Assembly (NCBI GenBank): GCA_002224055.1
Contig: AZLU01000268.1
Span: forward strand, 1 to 52,444
From: Pezizomycotina sp. ARF18
Lineage: Eukaryota; Ascomycota
DNA length: 52,444 nt
Reading direction: 5' to 3'
Shown here: one piece after another, positions 10,750-22,489 of the stretch
Layout of the letters: every line of letters begins with the position of its first letter
How positions within the stretch are numbered: the first letter of the stretch is position 1
Translations under genes and position numbers: made by a program
Notes under the pieces: generated by a model
The model's database searches: none
What the model saw: the letters and a program-made list of their open reading frames with translations, nothing else
What the model was told of the DNA's origin: nothing

Positions 10750-12663
10750 CTATTCCGCAAGAAAGCTTATCAAATCAGGACTGATGACATATTTGCCTTT
10801 CAGTTGGCCGAGGGAAGTTGCCCTAGGCTTCACTGAAGGATCGTTTGAGTAAATCGCCTTTTCGACAGCGACGAAACTCTTGCAAGAATTCACAGTCTAC
10901 TCCTTTATGAACTTCGAAAGAGATACCGCCCATAGTAAGGTAACCCGTCCAGATTTGTGAACCCGGAGCTTCCCCGCCAAGCCCGGAGGAAATTCTGTGG
11001 CTCCCGAATCCTCTGTTGACAAATCTACATTATGTTCATCTTTGATTTTTGAGGATTCTTTGCTGGCTCGGCCAACGTCGCCGGAATTCAGAGATATAAG
11101 CTTGGGCATTACAGGCGGAAACTGGAACAAATAAAGACCATGATTCTGGGGCGGCCGTGACTCGATATCCTACAAGGTGTTTATTCTTTAGCCTTTGGAA
11201 GATTTCGAGATAGAAAGAACGAGTGGAAACGCGATACATCAGGGGAAAGAAGCCTAGAGCATAGACTTGACTCATACCATATCATTAGTAGAGGGACCGA
11301 GTTCTCTCAACATGGCCGCTCGCTCTTCTTTCAGTCTTTCGAGCTCATCCATGTCCTCTAATGTCTGGATGAGTGGCTTGCGGGATTTCGTTTCGTACTT
11401 TTTACTCTCGTCGCCGGCACTCCATCTAGATAAAGAAATATATAGTTTATCAGCGCATCTGATTTACATCCAGAAAGCTACCTTGAATATATCGCCAGAT
11501 GCATAATGCTTTAGATGCAACCGAGAACTCCGAGCGTATGGTTCAAGGACTCACCTTGAGAGTGCTCTATTGCGATTTTCACGGAAACCTTGCTGTCTGG
11601 CGGATCGGGCACCTCCTGTTTTGAATTTGCCTTTCTCGAATCGGACGGTTTTTGCTCTGCATCTCCGATATTCAGGTTCGATAGCTTCACGCGGTCTACA
11701 TGTTCGTGTCGGGTAATTCGAACCGGAAGCGCCGAGGACTCTTTCTTTTGTCTGCTTCTTCGTCTTCCGAGCCGCCAACCAGGTCGATCCGCTCGACATC
11801 CACTTTGTGTTCCCCGTCAGAGGACGCCGACAAATCCTCCATCGTGTATTCATCCCGGCCGTCTTCACCTTTATAACTGTTATTTTCGAGCTCCTGGAGC
11901 GTCGCATGCTGTTTGCAGATCCCATGCCACCTGAGGGACCAATCCTGGACAGTCTCGCACCGCTACTGCCGCCACCACCACCACCACCGGGGACTATAGA
12001 AAAGAAATAGAGCGTTTACTCGTCAGCAGAATTCCACATCCACTTTTTAATCAAAGAGTGGGGTAAAGGGGGTGGGGATTGGCGAATATTTACAGTTAGA
12101 AGCATTGCCACTGGAAAATGGTCCGGATGCAAACAATGGCTCGTCATTTCTCCTTCCTCTGTCGCTTTGTCCACTCCCGCGTCCCCGACCTCTGTGCCCT
12201 CTGTGCCCGCGCGACCCACTTGTACTTTCCCCGAAGATTCGCTGTTCTCCGCGGGCTGAAATTTCGCATTCAATGAATCTCGTTCCCTAGTTAAGCAAAT
12301 TTTCGCAAAGAAAAAATATATATATAATAATAACAATATATTTGTTTTAGTACATTTTTCAACAAGATAAGTGTTGAAAAAAAAAAAAAAAAAAAGAGGG
12401 AATGGGTTTACTCTTTGGTTTTCCTGGCGATTCCAGATTTTGGCTGATATTTTAATTTCACTCTGGCAGCATTCTGCTGCGACTCTGCGGGACTATGGTA
12501 TGCGCCTGGAAGCTTGCGACGAAGAGGAGGAGGATTTTAGCCCGCCAAGAGGCCCTGTAGGCGGTCTGATTGGAGCAGACTCAACGTGGACGTCAGCGTC
12601 CTTCTTGTTTGGGTCCTGAGCAGAGAAGGAATCAGTTGACGATTGTTGCTTTGGTGGTGGCAT
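10750..12663 (-). CDS. RNA polymerase III subunit RPC4 (Rpc53)
   Basis: Subunit of the Rpc53-Rpc37 heterodimer of RNA polymerase III, used in initiation, termination and reinitiation on tRNA and 5S genes. The start at 12663 gives MPPPKQQSSTDSF. An early basic motif LKYQPKSGIARKTKE (near 12440) matches the N-terminal family signature. It is followed by an Arg-Gly-rich stretch with RGHRGHRGRGRGSG and SGPFS (about 12110-12230). An acidic region has EYTMEDLSASSDGE and DLVGGSEDEEADKRK. The C-terminal domain has FQFPPVMPKL, AGKLRVHKSGRVTL and KGVDCEFLQEFVAVEKAI, ending QLKGKYVISPDLISFLAE at 10750. At least four introns are visible (for example the one with donor GTAAAC near 12410). Frame breaks include an extra T at 10874-10876. 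The C-terminal motif is diagnostic. Confidence 0.92.
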
Positions 12664-13280
12664 ATTTGCGCTGAATTGGACGAGTAAACTCGCGGGAATC
12701 AATGTTCCCTTTCAATCAAGCACGGCTAAAATTTGAATTCGAGGGTTGGGTTAGAGGTGCAAGTCAAGGTAAGTAGTTCTATTATTCTTAAACGGAGCTG
12801 GGGATTATTTATTTAGTTTTCTTTCTTACTTTTTTTTTTCTTCTTTTTTTTTTTTTCATGACGCAGACTCGGAAACTCTCCGAAAACTCTTATTTTTTTT
12901 GATGGGTTGAAAATCACGGATAAATAGCACGTACTATGTATATTACCTCGTTAGTATATATATAAAGAAAGAAAGAATACTCTAATTGTGAATGAGTGAG
13001 CTCTCAGAAAGATGAAGGGAATTAGTCAACAAAGAAAGAGTAAGTAAGTAAGTAATAATAATAATAATAATAATAATAATAGTAATCATAATAATTAATT
13101 TGCAAGGATCTCTTCAACTTTAACGACATCGTTATTGCTTCGGGGCTTGGAAGAGTGCAACCCGTTCAGCTGCGAAACGCAAGTACCCTATCTCTTTGAT
13201 GATGATCGTACGAGGCCCCTAATACTCAAGCCTCAATAAACCTTTTTCTTTTCGGGAGGTATATATTTTGCAAAATTTTA

Positions 13281-13311
<31 letters not shown>

Positions 13312-14703
13312 TTATTTTATTTATTTATTCGATTCAATAAAGCATATATATATATAGAGCTGTGCTCAAAGTACACGTATCAATCATATCGTGTCATATC
13401 GTAACGTCATCTGGACCTCTCAGAGTGTTGCCAGACAACCATCAATCCGAGGTGGTCTCGCCTTTCTTCGTGATCATTTGTCTTGCCCCGTCTCTCTTCC
13501 TATTCATCTCTCTTCATCCGATCTGTCTTCGTATTTCCATGGTCCGATCTTTCGATTTTCCTTCCTAGGTCGAATAGCTCAGAAAGTTTTTCCGCCCCAA
13601 GGGGATCAAGTCGAATAATAACACTTCCTCGAAAGCGACGCACAAAAACCACAACAAGGCGAGAGAGAACGTGAGAAGCATAGTAGCATGCAAGTTTAGA
13701 CAAGTTAGCACCTAACTTATCAGTATGTAGCAGCCATGGCCAGTTTCCCTTCCTCTTCTTTCGTTCTAACTTGATATAAAGAAACAAGCTTGGTATAAAT
13801 TGAATAGATCGCGATCTATTCCTGACGCAAACTGCGTTCGTTATATAGAGAGAATAATAGATACCCCCCCTTTGATAAAGAATATATAAATATGATGATA
13901 TGTAGGAATATCCAAGCGATAAGTGAACGTATAAAAAGGGTTTCAATAAATAACATAACATAGGTTTCGAGACGCAAGCAAGTGCCGGGAGAAAAAAAGA
14001 AAAAAAAGACTATGATGAGCGACAACCAAATCAAGGCAAAAAAAAAAAAAACATATTTTTACAGATCCATGAACGCGAAAAAAAAAAAAGAAGCCCAAAG
14101 CCACCGGGTCCCCACAATAAACGTTCAGACATGAAAATGGAGAAAGCAAAATTTGCGACATAATAATTTGCTGGAAAGCGCCAGCAGAAAAAGGAAGAAA
14201 AAAGGAATGACGACAAGGGACACGTGCTCGAGAAAAGAAAGAAATAGACGGATGTAAAGCGTGAAAAAAACTAGCAACCGAAAAAAAAAAAGGCATGCAT
14301 ATAAAATATCCCAAAGCCAGAACAAGAGCCGTATAAATGATAAGTAAGGCTGTCCGAACCCGAGCGAAGATCTCGTCCCCTTTCGTTGTTTCCTTTTCGT
14401 TTTCTTTCTTTTCTTTTCTTTTTTTAATTTATATTCCGTTTGGAATTGCGCAACTGCAATGAATATATACTTGATAAAGAAGCGACGTGTTTGATAAATT
14501 ATCTGCCGCTCGAAGTTAGGCAAAAAAAAAAAAAAAAAAAAAAAAATTCGCATCCGTTGAGATAGGCGGTGTAGAGAAATAAAGGACTTTAATGAGTATA
14601 ACATATCAAAGCACGCTGAAGAAGAAAATAAAGTAGATGGAAATGGATGCGGATGAAGAAAATCAATATATTGACTCTACGTGGATGCACCTAAGAGCTT
14701 TAC
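12664..14703. other. AT-rich spacer with microsatellites; no gene recognised
   Basis: Promoter side of RPC4 and 3' side of the Zn2Cys6 gene, both minus strand. Contains an (AAT)n array near 13059-13082, a TATTTT/TTTTA array at 13278-13325, a TA run near 13345 and a 26-base A-run near 14521-14546. Overlapping frames around 13360-14604 are rich in Phe, Ser and Lys from simple sequence and resemble no protein. Confidence 0.5.
13278..13325. repeat. (TTTTTA)n / (TTTTA)n array
   Basis: T-rich tandem array of alternating TTTTTA and TTTTA units, the same kind as the longer one at 18447-18592. Simple sequence in a spacer. Confidence 0.85.
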
Positions 14704-16761
14704 TTACACTCGACCTTTTATGCTGGGAACCAGTTCTCCCCTACTCTTGTAGAAGTTTCTTCTTCTGATCTTCAACGCATTCTTGGCTTTCAGGACACCA
14801 GCATTGGCCTTGGATGCATTAGCCCTACCGCGTCTAGTGCCAGTTTCGTCCTCACTGATACACTGCTCAGCCGGGATTCCTGCATCCTTGCATCTTTGAC
14901 AGGGCCTCTGTCGGTCACAACCCTTCTTAGATTTTCTACACCTTTGACACTCGGCTTCAGGTGTTCCACTGGCTCCTGCATTGCTGGGCGCTGAATGTGG
15001 CAACGGAACTCAATGCCGACAAGCCTGTTAAGGGCGCTATAGACAGAGCCGTTGGATCACCAGCCTGAGCTGCCTCGAAGGCTGTAGCGTCCGCCAAAGC
15101 GTTCATTCAGCATGCAATTGCTTGTTTATCAGATTGTTCGCTTGCTTATTGGTCTTTGACTTTTGTGGTGGTTTCCGGGGAGCACCATTCCCTTGGAAAC
15201 GTTCTGTTGCAGCGACGCTTTCTTTTTTGTTCCTGCAATGCCGGGAGGAGCCGGCGCCCGTCGCTTAGGAGCTAGAACCGGACGCTTAGATATTAGCGGT
15301 TTATCGTCGTCATCCTCTCCTCATAATGATCGGTATTTGCACCGACGTAGCTGGTATCCCTAAGGTCATCAGAGTCGTCTTCATCATCGCTGGGCTCTGT
15401 CATATCCCCACTTGCCGCTAGCTCATGCGAGAGCTTCTGCTTCTTCTCGCGCCCGTGGGAAATAGGACTGATCAGATGCTTGTTATCGGCATTTCTTAGG
15501 TATCAGAGACCACCCTGGTTCGCCATATTTGGCAGGGTCTGACCATTCTCTTCCTTACTAAAATGCAGTTCCGTGGTTTGTTGCAGAAACTGAGGTGCTT
15601 CCCCGAGACGCATCAATTGTATTGCGACATCTTCGTCCGAAATGCAAGATGCGATGGTTGGGGCAGGTGTAGGAAGGGCAACTCTAGAAGGCACACTTGC
15701 TACTTTGCGGAGGAGTGGCGTCATTTCCGAGACTGTAAAGGTATGCCGATTGTGGATAGTTTTGACGCATTTGGGGATGGAACTGTTGGGAATAAGGCGT
15801 AGGTTGAGGGGTCGGACGAGAAGGGCTTGCTGACGATGACGAAGCATTAAAACGTATTGTATTTTCCGGGAACAAAGGCAGTTCCTGAATGCACACATAA
15901 TGTGAAGAAAAAAAAAATACCACATATTAGCTCTGCTTGTGAGTATCCCGTCAACTTGAAAAGGGAAATTGTTTAATTCCAGGAAAAGAAAAAGTTTTCC
16001 CGATAAGCAAGGCACCACTGGAGCGAGAGACTAACAGAGCTTTCAACTTGGGGCGCTTCCGCTTGAACCTTCCAAAATATCAAGTGAAATTTCAGCGCTG
16101 GCAACAGGTTCGGCTTGACTTTAGGGTCAGCATTTGCAGCATCGGCGCTGGCGTCGTCGAGTCGTGTCTCTTGTTGCTCTTTGTTCTTAGTCATCGACAG
16201 TGCGCCAGCTCCAGCAGACCTTCCTCCTTTCGAATCGTAGGGCTCGTGCTTCGATGCTCTTGGTGACCGTTGTAGCGGTCGTGCTAATTCCGAGGGGTAC
16301 GGGAACTTTCCGAGCTGTGCGATTGGTCATCTGATAACGACTTGGGTGTTGGCTCACCGCTGAGCACTCGTACAAAGACCGTCATACCATTGGAGACATT
16401 ATCATAGGATATGATCATGCAATTACCATGGCTATCCTCGAAGGAAACACGACATGACCCGGTGGCGGCACTATCACCGAAGGCAAGCCAAAATATGACT
16501 TCACTGTAGAGGTGATGGACTCTGTAGTGTCATGAGGATGGATTGCAATCTTCATGGTAGGGTTCTGAGGCTGTTGTTGCGATATTGGCTCATATGTCGG
16601 ACTGCAAAATGCAAACCTAACCTCCTTCGAGTCGGCAGGTGGGAATGACTTGGGTCACCACCGCCCTGCAGGATATTCTTAAACAATTGGTTTGAGGCAT
16701 CCGGTTGATGAGCGTTTCTGGACGGAGGGAGTTCTTCACTCAAAAGCGCTTGAAGATTCAT
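14704..16761 (-). CDS. Zn2Cys6 protein with C-terminal zinc cluster
   Basis: A conserved filamentous-ascomycete protein annotated in other genomes as a C6 finger protein. The start at 16761 reads MNLQALLSEELPPSRNAHQP. It is followed, across frame shifts, by TYEPISQQ and MKIAIHPHDTTESITSTVK, then FEDSHGNCMIISYDN and SNGMTVFVRVL (near 16370), a compact module resembling a ubiquitin/PB1-like fold. A long Pro/Ser/Gln-rich middle follows. The zinc cluster lies at 14860-14949 near the C-terminus, with Cys spacing 2-6-5-2-9 (CQRCRKSKKGC then CQRCKDAG). After it come basic residues. The last codons CGAGT are followed by GTAAGT, so a further short exon is possible. DNA binding is expected from the cluster but unproven; targets unknown. 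Middle region is badly frame-broken. Confidence 0.75.
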
Positions 16762-18446
16762 CCTCGAGACGGGCTGGCGATGGCAGCAGTGATCCCGAGA
16801 ATTTTAGGACCAAAGCCAGATTAGAGCGAAAAAATAAAGATGATACTATTGATAATACAGGGAGCCTTCCGGGAAGTATCACCTGTCAAACAATTTCGAA
16901 ACGAAAGGGGACGACGAAGGTATAGATAACTCGACAGAGTGAGGTGCTATGACTGTTGCAGCTAGCGGAGCATATATCAGTTCCTGCTGAAAGGAGTGAT
17001 ACTGATATCTCAAGTAATCGAGACAAGTCAGCTGAAAGTAGACAGTGAGCGTCAAAAAGGGCTTTGAAATCGATGCACTATCTAGGGTGAAGAAGCGGGG
17101 TTCTCATTTCGACAAGCAAAATCACATTTTCGCTCTTTGAACTCGACTTCCCTTCTTTGTCCCGACATGAAAACATTGGGAGAAAAAGATGACCCCCAGT
17201 AGCAAAGAACAACTAAAAACAACAAAAAAGAAGAGGGGAGGGGAAGAGAAGTCGTAGAATATTATCCATTCGACATATGAATTGACAGGTTGAAAAACGA
17301 CGATAACAACGAACAAATACAAGCATGGTCGACGGATAATTGAATGCCTTTCCTTTGGTGATTCTCTTTTGGAAGTATGTAGACGGGGGAAAAAAAGGCA
17401 CGCAATGCCGAACATAGACGATGGGTTTATAACCGGACGCTGAATGAAATCATAGGCATTTTAGGTGGGCGACAAACGATGGATTGGATTCTGGAGACAT
17501 GTTTATACAATAGGAGAGTGCTGGGATGACTTCATTGGGGAAGACAGCGAGAAGGAGATGGCGATGGCGACGGCGATGTCGATGGACATGGAACAAAAGA
17601 AGAGGCAGGAGGCAGGAAGCAAGGAAGAGAGTCCAGTACCACGAAAAAATAGACCAATGAACGAAACAAAATATGGAAAGTTCATCGAAATAGCAGTAAT
17701 AAACAGGAGAGAACGTTCAAATAGATATAGGCTAGAGGAGAATAGTCCTAAGCAAGAGCCAGACGGTGGAAGCGTGACAGACATACCTTCGAAAATGAAA
17801 GCGAAAACAACAAAATAAAAAAGGCGACTGTTTAGAGAACGGATAGAAGCTGCCTTTCGATACCTCTAATATTCAAGGCTTCCCGCGACACTGATCTGAT
17901 TAATTGTTAGGGATTGCTATGATGGGAGCGTATTCTATTCTATCTACTCTTCGCCGCTCTCGCCAGGTATCGTTCGGGAAGGGAAGGGGAAGGCCGCGAA
18001 AAGGATTGGTGTTCGGATGTCGGGGAGGAAGTTTAAGTCGTAGAGTGATAGGTAGATGGATACAAGGAGAGACGGGTAAGGAGAGAGAGAACAGAGGACG
18101 GAGAGAATAGAGAAACAAGGGAGATAGAAGGGAGTGAGAAAATGAGGGTAATGATGAACAAGTCGGAAAAAGAGAAACGGAGAAGGCAAAGGATAATCTG
18201 TAGTGAAGGAGAGAAGAAGAAGAAGTGAGAGGGAGAGGGAAAAACCGATGAAGGGAGGAATTTGGAGTGGAGAGTTTAAAGGGGATTTCGCTTGCTGACA
18301 AAGTTCTGAGTCCTGCGCAACTTGCGCAAACCACCGAGAATCGCGATGGAGAAAAGGAAAGCGAGGAAGAAGAAGGAGAGAGTATGAGAAGGAGAGCCAG
18401 GAAAGAAGAACGAAAGGGAGGAAGGACGGCTTGCCCTTTTCCCTCT

Positions 18447-18484
18447 TTATTTTTATTTTATTTTTATTTTTATTTTTATTTTTA

Positions 18485-18515
<31 letters not shown>

Positions 18516-18592
18516 TTTATTTTTATTTTATTTTTATTTATTTTTATTTTTATTTTTATTTTTATTTTTATTTTTTATTTTTAATTCACAAT
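18447..18592. repeat. (TATTTT)n tandem array, about 145 bp
   Basis: Long T-rich array built of TATTTT and TATTT units, the longest such array in the window. It encodes only Phe/Tyr or Lys/Asn repeats in either direction and is non-coding simple sequence. Arrays of this length commonly vary between strains. Confidence 0.95.
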
Positions 18593-20058
18593 ATAACTTA
18601 TTCCCCGCAGTGAAAAGTGAATCCGCAACGAAAAGCGAAATATTCCCTGTGGAGTGAAAAAGGACGAGATGGAGAAATGGTAAGAATGAGGAATGTCTGT
18701 GGTCCCTTTTTTGAGAACAATAAATTTGCAACAACAACAACAGCAGCAGGAGCAGCTAGCAGCACCAATAATAAGAGCAATAGCAATAAGCGACGATAGA
18801 AGATAGTAATTATTAAAAAAAAAAAAAAAAAAAAAAGTACCAGAGCGAGGGCCGAGGGGTGGAAGGAAAGGAAAACTTGAGAAACCTTTGCGATGCAATG
18901 ACGGTGATGCGGAGGTTGTGATTCTGGTCTGGTCTGTTTAGTCTCGATTTCGCTTGCTAAAAGCAAAAGAACCTACGGGTGAGAAGAAGTGGAAGGAGCG
19001 CAACGGACTGCGCACAACTGCGCACACGGAATAGCGTTAAAAGCCGAGAAAAGCAAAATCAACAGTACAAGGTTTTACAAAAAAAAAAAAAAAAAAAAAA
19101 AGAAAGAGAGACCTGCGAAAAAGGCAATAATAACGTCAATAATAAATATAACGTACCTAATATAGGTTTCTTCAGAAGTAATAGCCAAAAATAAATTTAA
19201 AAAATAAAAATAAAAAAAGTAACAGGAAAAACAAAGAAAGCAAAAAGAAGAAAGGGATCGAAGAGGAGAGGGAATCAGGAAAGATAGCGATTGTTCTGAG
19301 TGTCGGTTTGGCGGTGTACTTGGGTAGGTTAGGTATGTATATATTTTTTCTTTCCTTTTTTCTGTTTCTTTTCTTTTTTTTCTTATTTACTTAGGTAGGA
19401 AAGACGAAGAGAGTAGCAGCAGCAGCACTTGTAGTGTGAGTGAGAGTGGAGTGTGTAAGAGCAGCCAACGAGGCAGCGCAGGAGAAGGAAGAATAGGAAG
19501 AAACGACAAAGATACTTGCTTTAGGTAAATAATAATAATGATAATAATAATGATAATAATATTGTATAGAAAACGCACGGGAATTGCACTAAAGTCTGTT
19601 TGGTAAAAATCATCTAAGGGCGAAACGGAATAGATATATATATAAGTAGGCAGAGAGAGATGAGAGATAGAGAGATACTGTGCTCTTATTATTATTATTA
19701 TTACCACCTGATGTTGTTATACACAGCCCGAGTGCGATGTATTATTGTATTATTATATTATAATAATTATTAAATACTTATAAAGAGTATCGTCTAGGAG
19801 CCAGGAGTAATCGAACGAAAAAAAAAAAAAAAAAAGGTATTTACCCTCCACTACTATTTTTTTTCCCCCTTCTTATTATTAGAAATTTGGTGCTGTACTT
19901 TATTTACTTTTATATTTTGTGCATTTATATTTTTGAAACCCGAAAGCACCAAGCAAGCAGGCGATACGATAACAGAATCGCAAAGGGGGGGGGGAAGAGA
20001 GAAACCAAGAAAAAGAAAAGAAAAGGAGAGGAAAGGGATAATAATATAAGGTAATCAA

Positions 20059-20061
<3 letters not shown>

Positions 20062-20109
<48 letters not shown>

Positions 20110-20110
20110 C
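20062..20110. repeat. (GTA)n trinucleotide repeat
   Basis: About 16 near-perfect GTA units in the gene-free spacer, with a shorter related GTA/GCA stretch at 20206-20231. Simple sequence repeat. Confidence 0.9.
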
Positions 20111-22194
20111 AGTATATAACGTAGAAAATTAGATAAATAGAACTGCAAAGCAGGTAAAATTTAAGTGTATAAATTACTTAAGTGATAATGATATATAAAA
20201 AGTCAAGTAGTAGTAGCAGTAGTAGTAGTATTCGGACCATCACTTGTTTATTATTATCTACTTAGGTAAGTATTATTATTGTTTATTGCTTAACCCGTTG
20301 GAAATAAATAATACACATAAAAGTTTGGCCTCACTCGAAAACGATACGAGAGCTACCACGGCTACTTGAACTTGAGCTAGGGAGCATATTATTGTTATAC
20401 TTACTGTTCCGTCTTTATTTTCTCCGCTTTACACTTTTTCGCTTTTTTTTTTCTTTTCTCTTCTTCCCCTGCCCTTCCGCACATGCATACTTACTTGAGT
20501 AGTAAGTATCGAAAAAATACATATGAAAGTAACGATGGAGAAAAAGGGAAAGGGAAAACAACGGCAATTCGCTGGTGAACACTGAACACTGAACGATCAG
20601 TCCAGGAAAAAGTCGAGGAAGTTTTTAAGAAAAAGAAGAGAACACCATCATCAACAACAACAAACAACCAACTGAAAGAGGGCAGTTTCGGAAGCGATAC
20701 TATTGCCCTCTGGGTAACAATTACATCTTACTTTTACTCAATTTCTCTTCTTTCTCTCTCTCTCTCTCTCTTCCTAAAGTTATCTATAATTTATTTTTAT
20801 TTTACAGCTATTTTTTTATCTTATTTTTTTTGCGACGACGTTACGCTTTCCTAGCCGCAAAGGACGTGCTCTCCGTTCCGCCCCCATTAACAAAAACATC
20901 GTCATCATATTCAAGCGGTCAAATCATCCTTCCTTCTCGTCAGTACTGATAACAGTTGCTCAGATTTACATTAACGAAATCGTAGCGAAAGGAAATTGTT
21001 CGAGCGATCGAGTGCTATTTTTTTTAACGGTCCCCTCTAAAGAAAATCAAAATCAAAATTAGAGTAACTTAAGTAATCAACGAATGAAGTGGCTTCAAAA
21101 GGTCTCTGCATGTGCCACTTCGAAAGGGTTGAAAAGTTTTCAAAAAGGGAGCACTAAGAGCTGTTTTTATTATCCGATAGGATGTTGCAATTAGCGTAGT
21201 AGGTTAAGGAAGGAAGGAGAGAAGTAGGGGTGAGACGAAAGAGTTTTCTGCCTTTTTCGAGCCGAAGTCGTCGACATATTACGAGGAGCAGGTTAAGTAG
21301 GTAAGAGTAACCAAGGGTAGACGACCCGAAGAGATAGGCATGGATATGAAGCTACCATAGCCTAGCTACTAGCTAGCGCAAGTAGTTAGCGAGCATATCG
21401 AAGAGGGAAAAGGAACAGGAGAAGACCGGCCCCTCTAGGTATCTTCTCCAAAGCTCGCAATAGCACCAAAAAAAAAAAAAAAAAAGTAGAGCAATATTAT
21501 TATTACTCAAACAACGCCTGCTGCTTGAAGTATCTAAGTGCTTGCTTGCTAGTAGTATAGTAACCTAGGTAATAATATTATCATCGGATAACGCTGAAAA
21601 CAATATACTAGTAATTCTAATACACAAGGATAATCTCTGATTAACAGCAGGAGAAGTTTTAAAGCGATGATGCTTTATTGCTTAGGTAGAACTTTGAACC
21701 ACCTGCGAGATACATTATTATACAAATAAACGATATCAAAGAGTTACTTACTTTACCAAGTATTGGTCTAGTCATTCCTCTCCATTTATCTACTGGTATT
21801 TTATGTATTCTTTTCCTCTAAGACATTACTCAGAAAGAAAGGAAGAAGGGAAGAAAGAAGAAAGAAAGAAAGAAAAGAAAGAAAGAAAGAGAGAGAGAGG
21901 GAAAGTAGAGATGTAGGGAAGATGATGAACGGAGAGAATGGAGAACAACTAACTCTGCTCCTTGATTTGGATATCTGTCCCTGGGAGGTAATAACAAGTC
22001 TTGGGTTTATCACTTTTGTCAATACCAATCGTATTGGAATGATCAGTAGCCTCAATGGCGGGAAATACTTTTACCTTTTCGTCAAGCTGTGTTCACGATC
22101 ATGAAATCCAAGTGATGCCAAGGATAATAGCAGAGGGCTCAACACTTTTATCAAAGAAAAAAAGCATGTTTTTCGTTTTCTACCCTTTTTTTTT

Positions 22195-22318
22195 TTTTTT
22201 TTTTTTTTTCTAACTTTTTCTACCGCGGAAAAAATACAAAGAATATTTTTTATTTTTTTTTTTTTTTCTAACTTTTTCTACCGCGGAAAAATACAAAGAA
22301 TATTTTTTATTTTTTATT
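22195..22318. repeat. 58-bp direct tandem duplication
   Basis: Two copies of a unit containing TAACTTTTTCTACCGCGG followed by an A-run, ATACAAAGAATA and T-rich sequence. The TAACTTTTTC anchors sit at 22211 and 22269, so the period is 58 bp. The copies differ by one A in the A-run. They lie about 170-290 bp upstream of the Pus4 start, so they also duplicate the CCGCGG core within the probable promoter. Confidence 0.85.
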
Positions 22319-22489
22319 TTTCTTTTTCTTTCTTGTTCTAACTTCGACCTACTTAACTTACTCTCTCCATCTCCATCTCTATCTTGCTTTTAGTTTTCCA
22401 AAGGATGAGGTGAAAGGGAATCAAAGGAAAGAGGGGGAAAAAAAAGAAAAGAAAAAGAAAAAGGATAAAAAGGGATCGCATCGCAAAAG

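Larger units (their letters stand above)
16762..22489. other. 5.7-kb gene-free, repeat-rich spacer
   Basis: The region between the divergent starts of the Zn2Cys6 gene (minus) and Pus4 (plus) holds no recognisable gene. Apparent frames at 17465-17818, 17900-18334 and 21801-22055 are of low complexity and overlap on opposite strands. It is dense in simple repeats: T/A hexamers at 18447-18592, A-runs near 18820, 19080 and 19818, (GTA)n near 20062-20110, GAAA-type repeat near 21838-21890, and a tandem duplication near 22195-22318. It may hold long 5' leaders or regulatory DNA for either flanking gene; this is inference. Confidence 0.5.

Noticed and set aside
13360-14604. Many overlapping reading frames of 60-160 residues
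   Set aside because: They arise from A- and T-runs, are dominated by Phe, Leu, Ser and Lys, overlap one another on both strands and show no family motif or splice context.
17465-17818. Plus-strand frame of 117 codons with charged composition
   Set aside because: The opposite strand is also open over the same bases, the Met-Ala-Thr and Glu-Lys repeats follow simple sequence, and nothing is recognisable. It more likely lies in the leader of the Zn2Cys6 gene.
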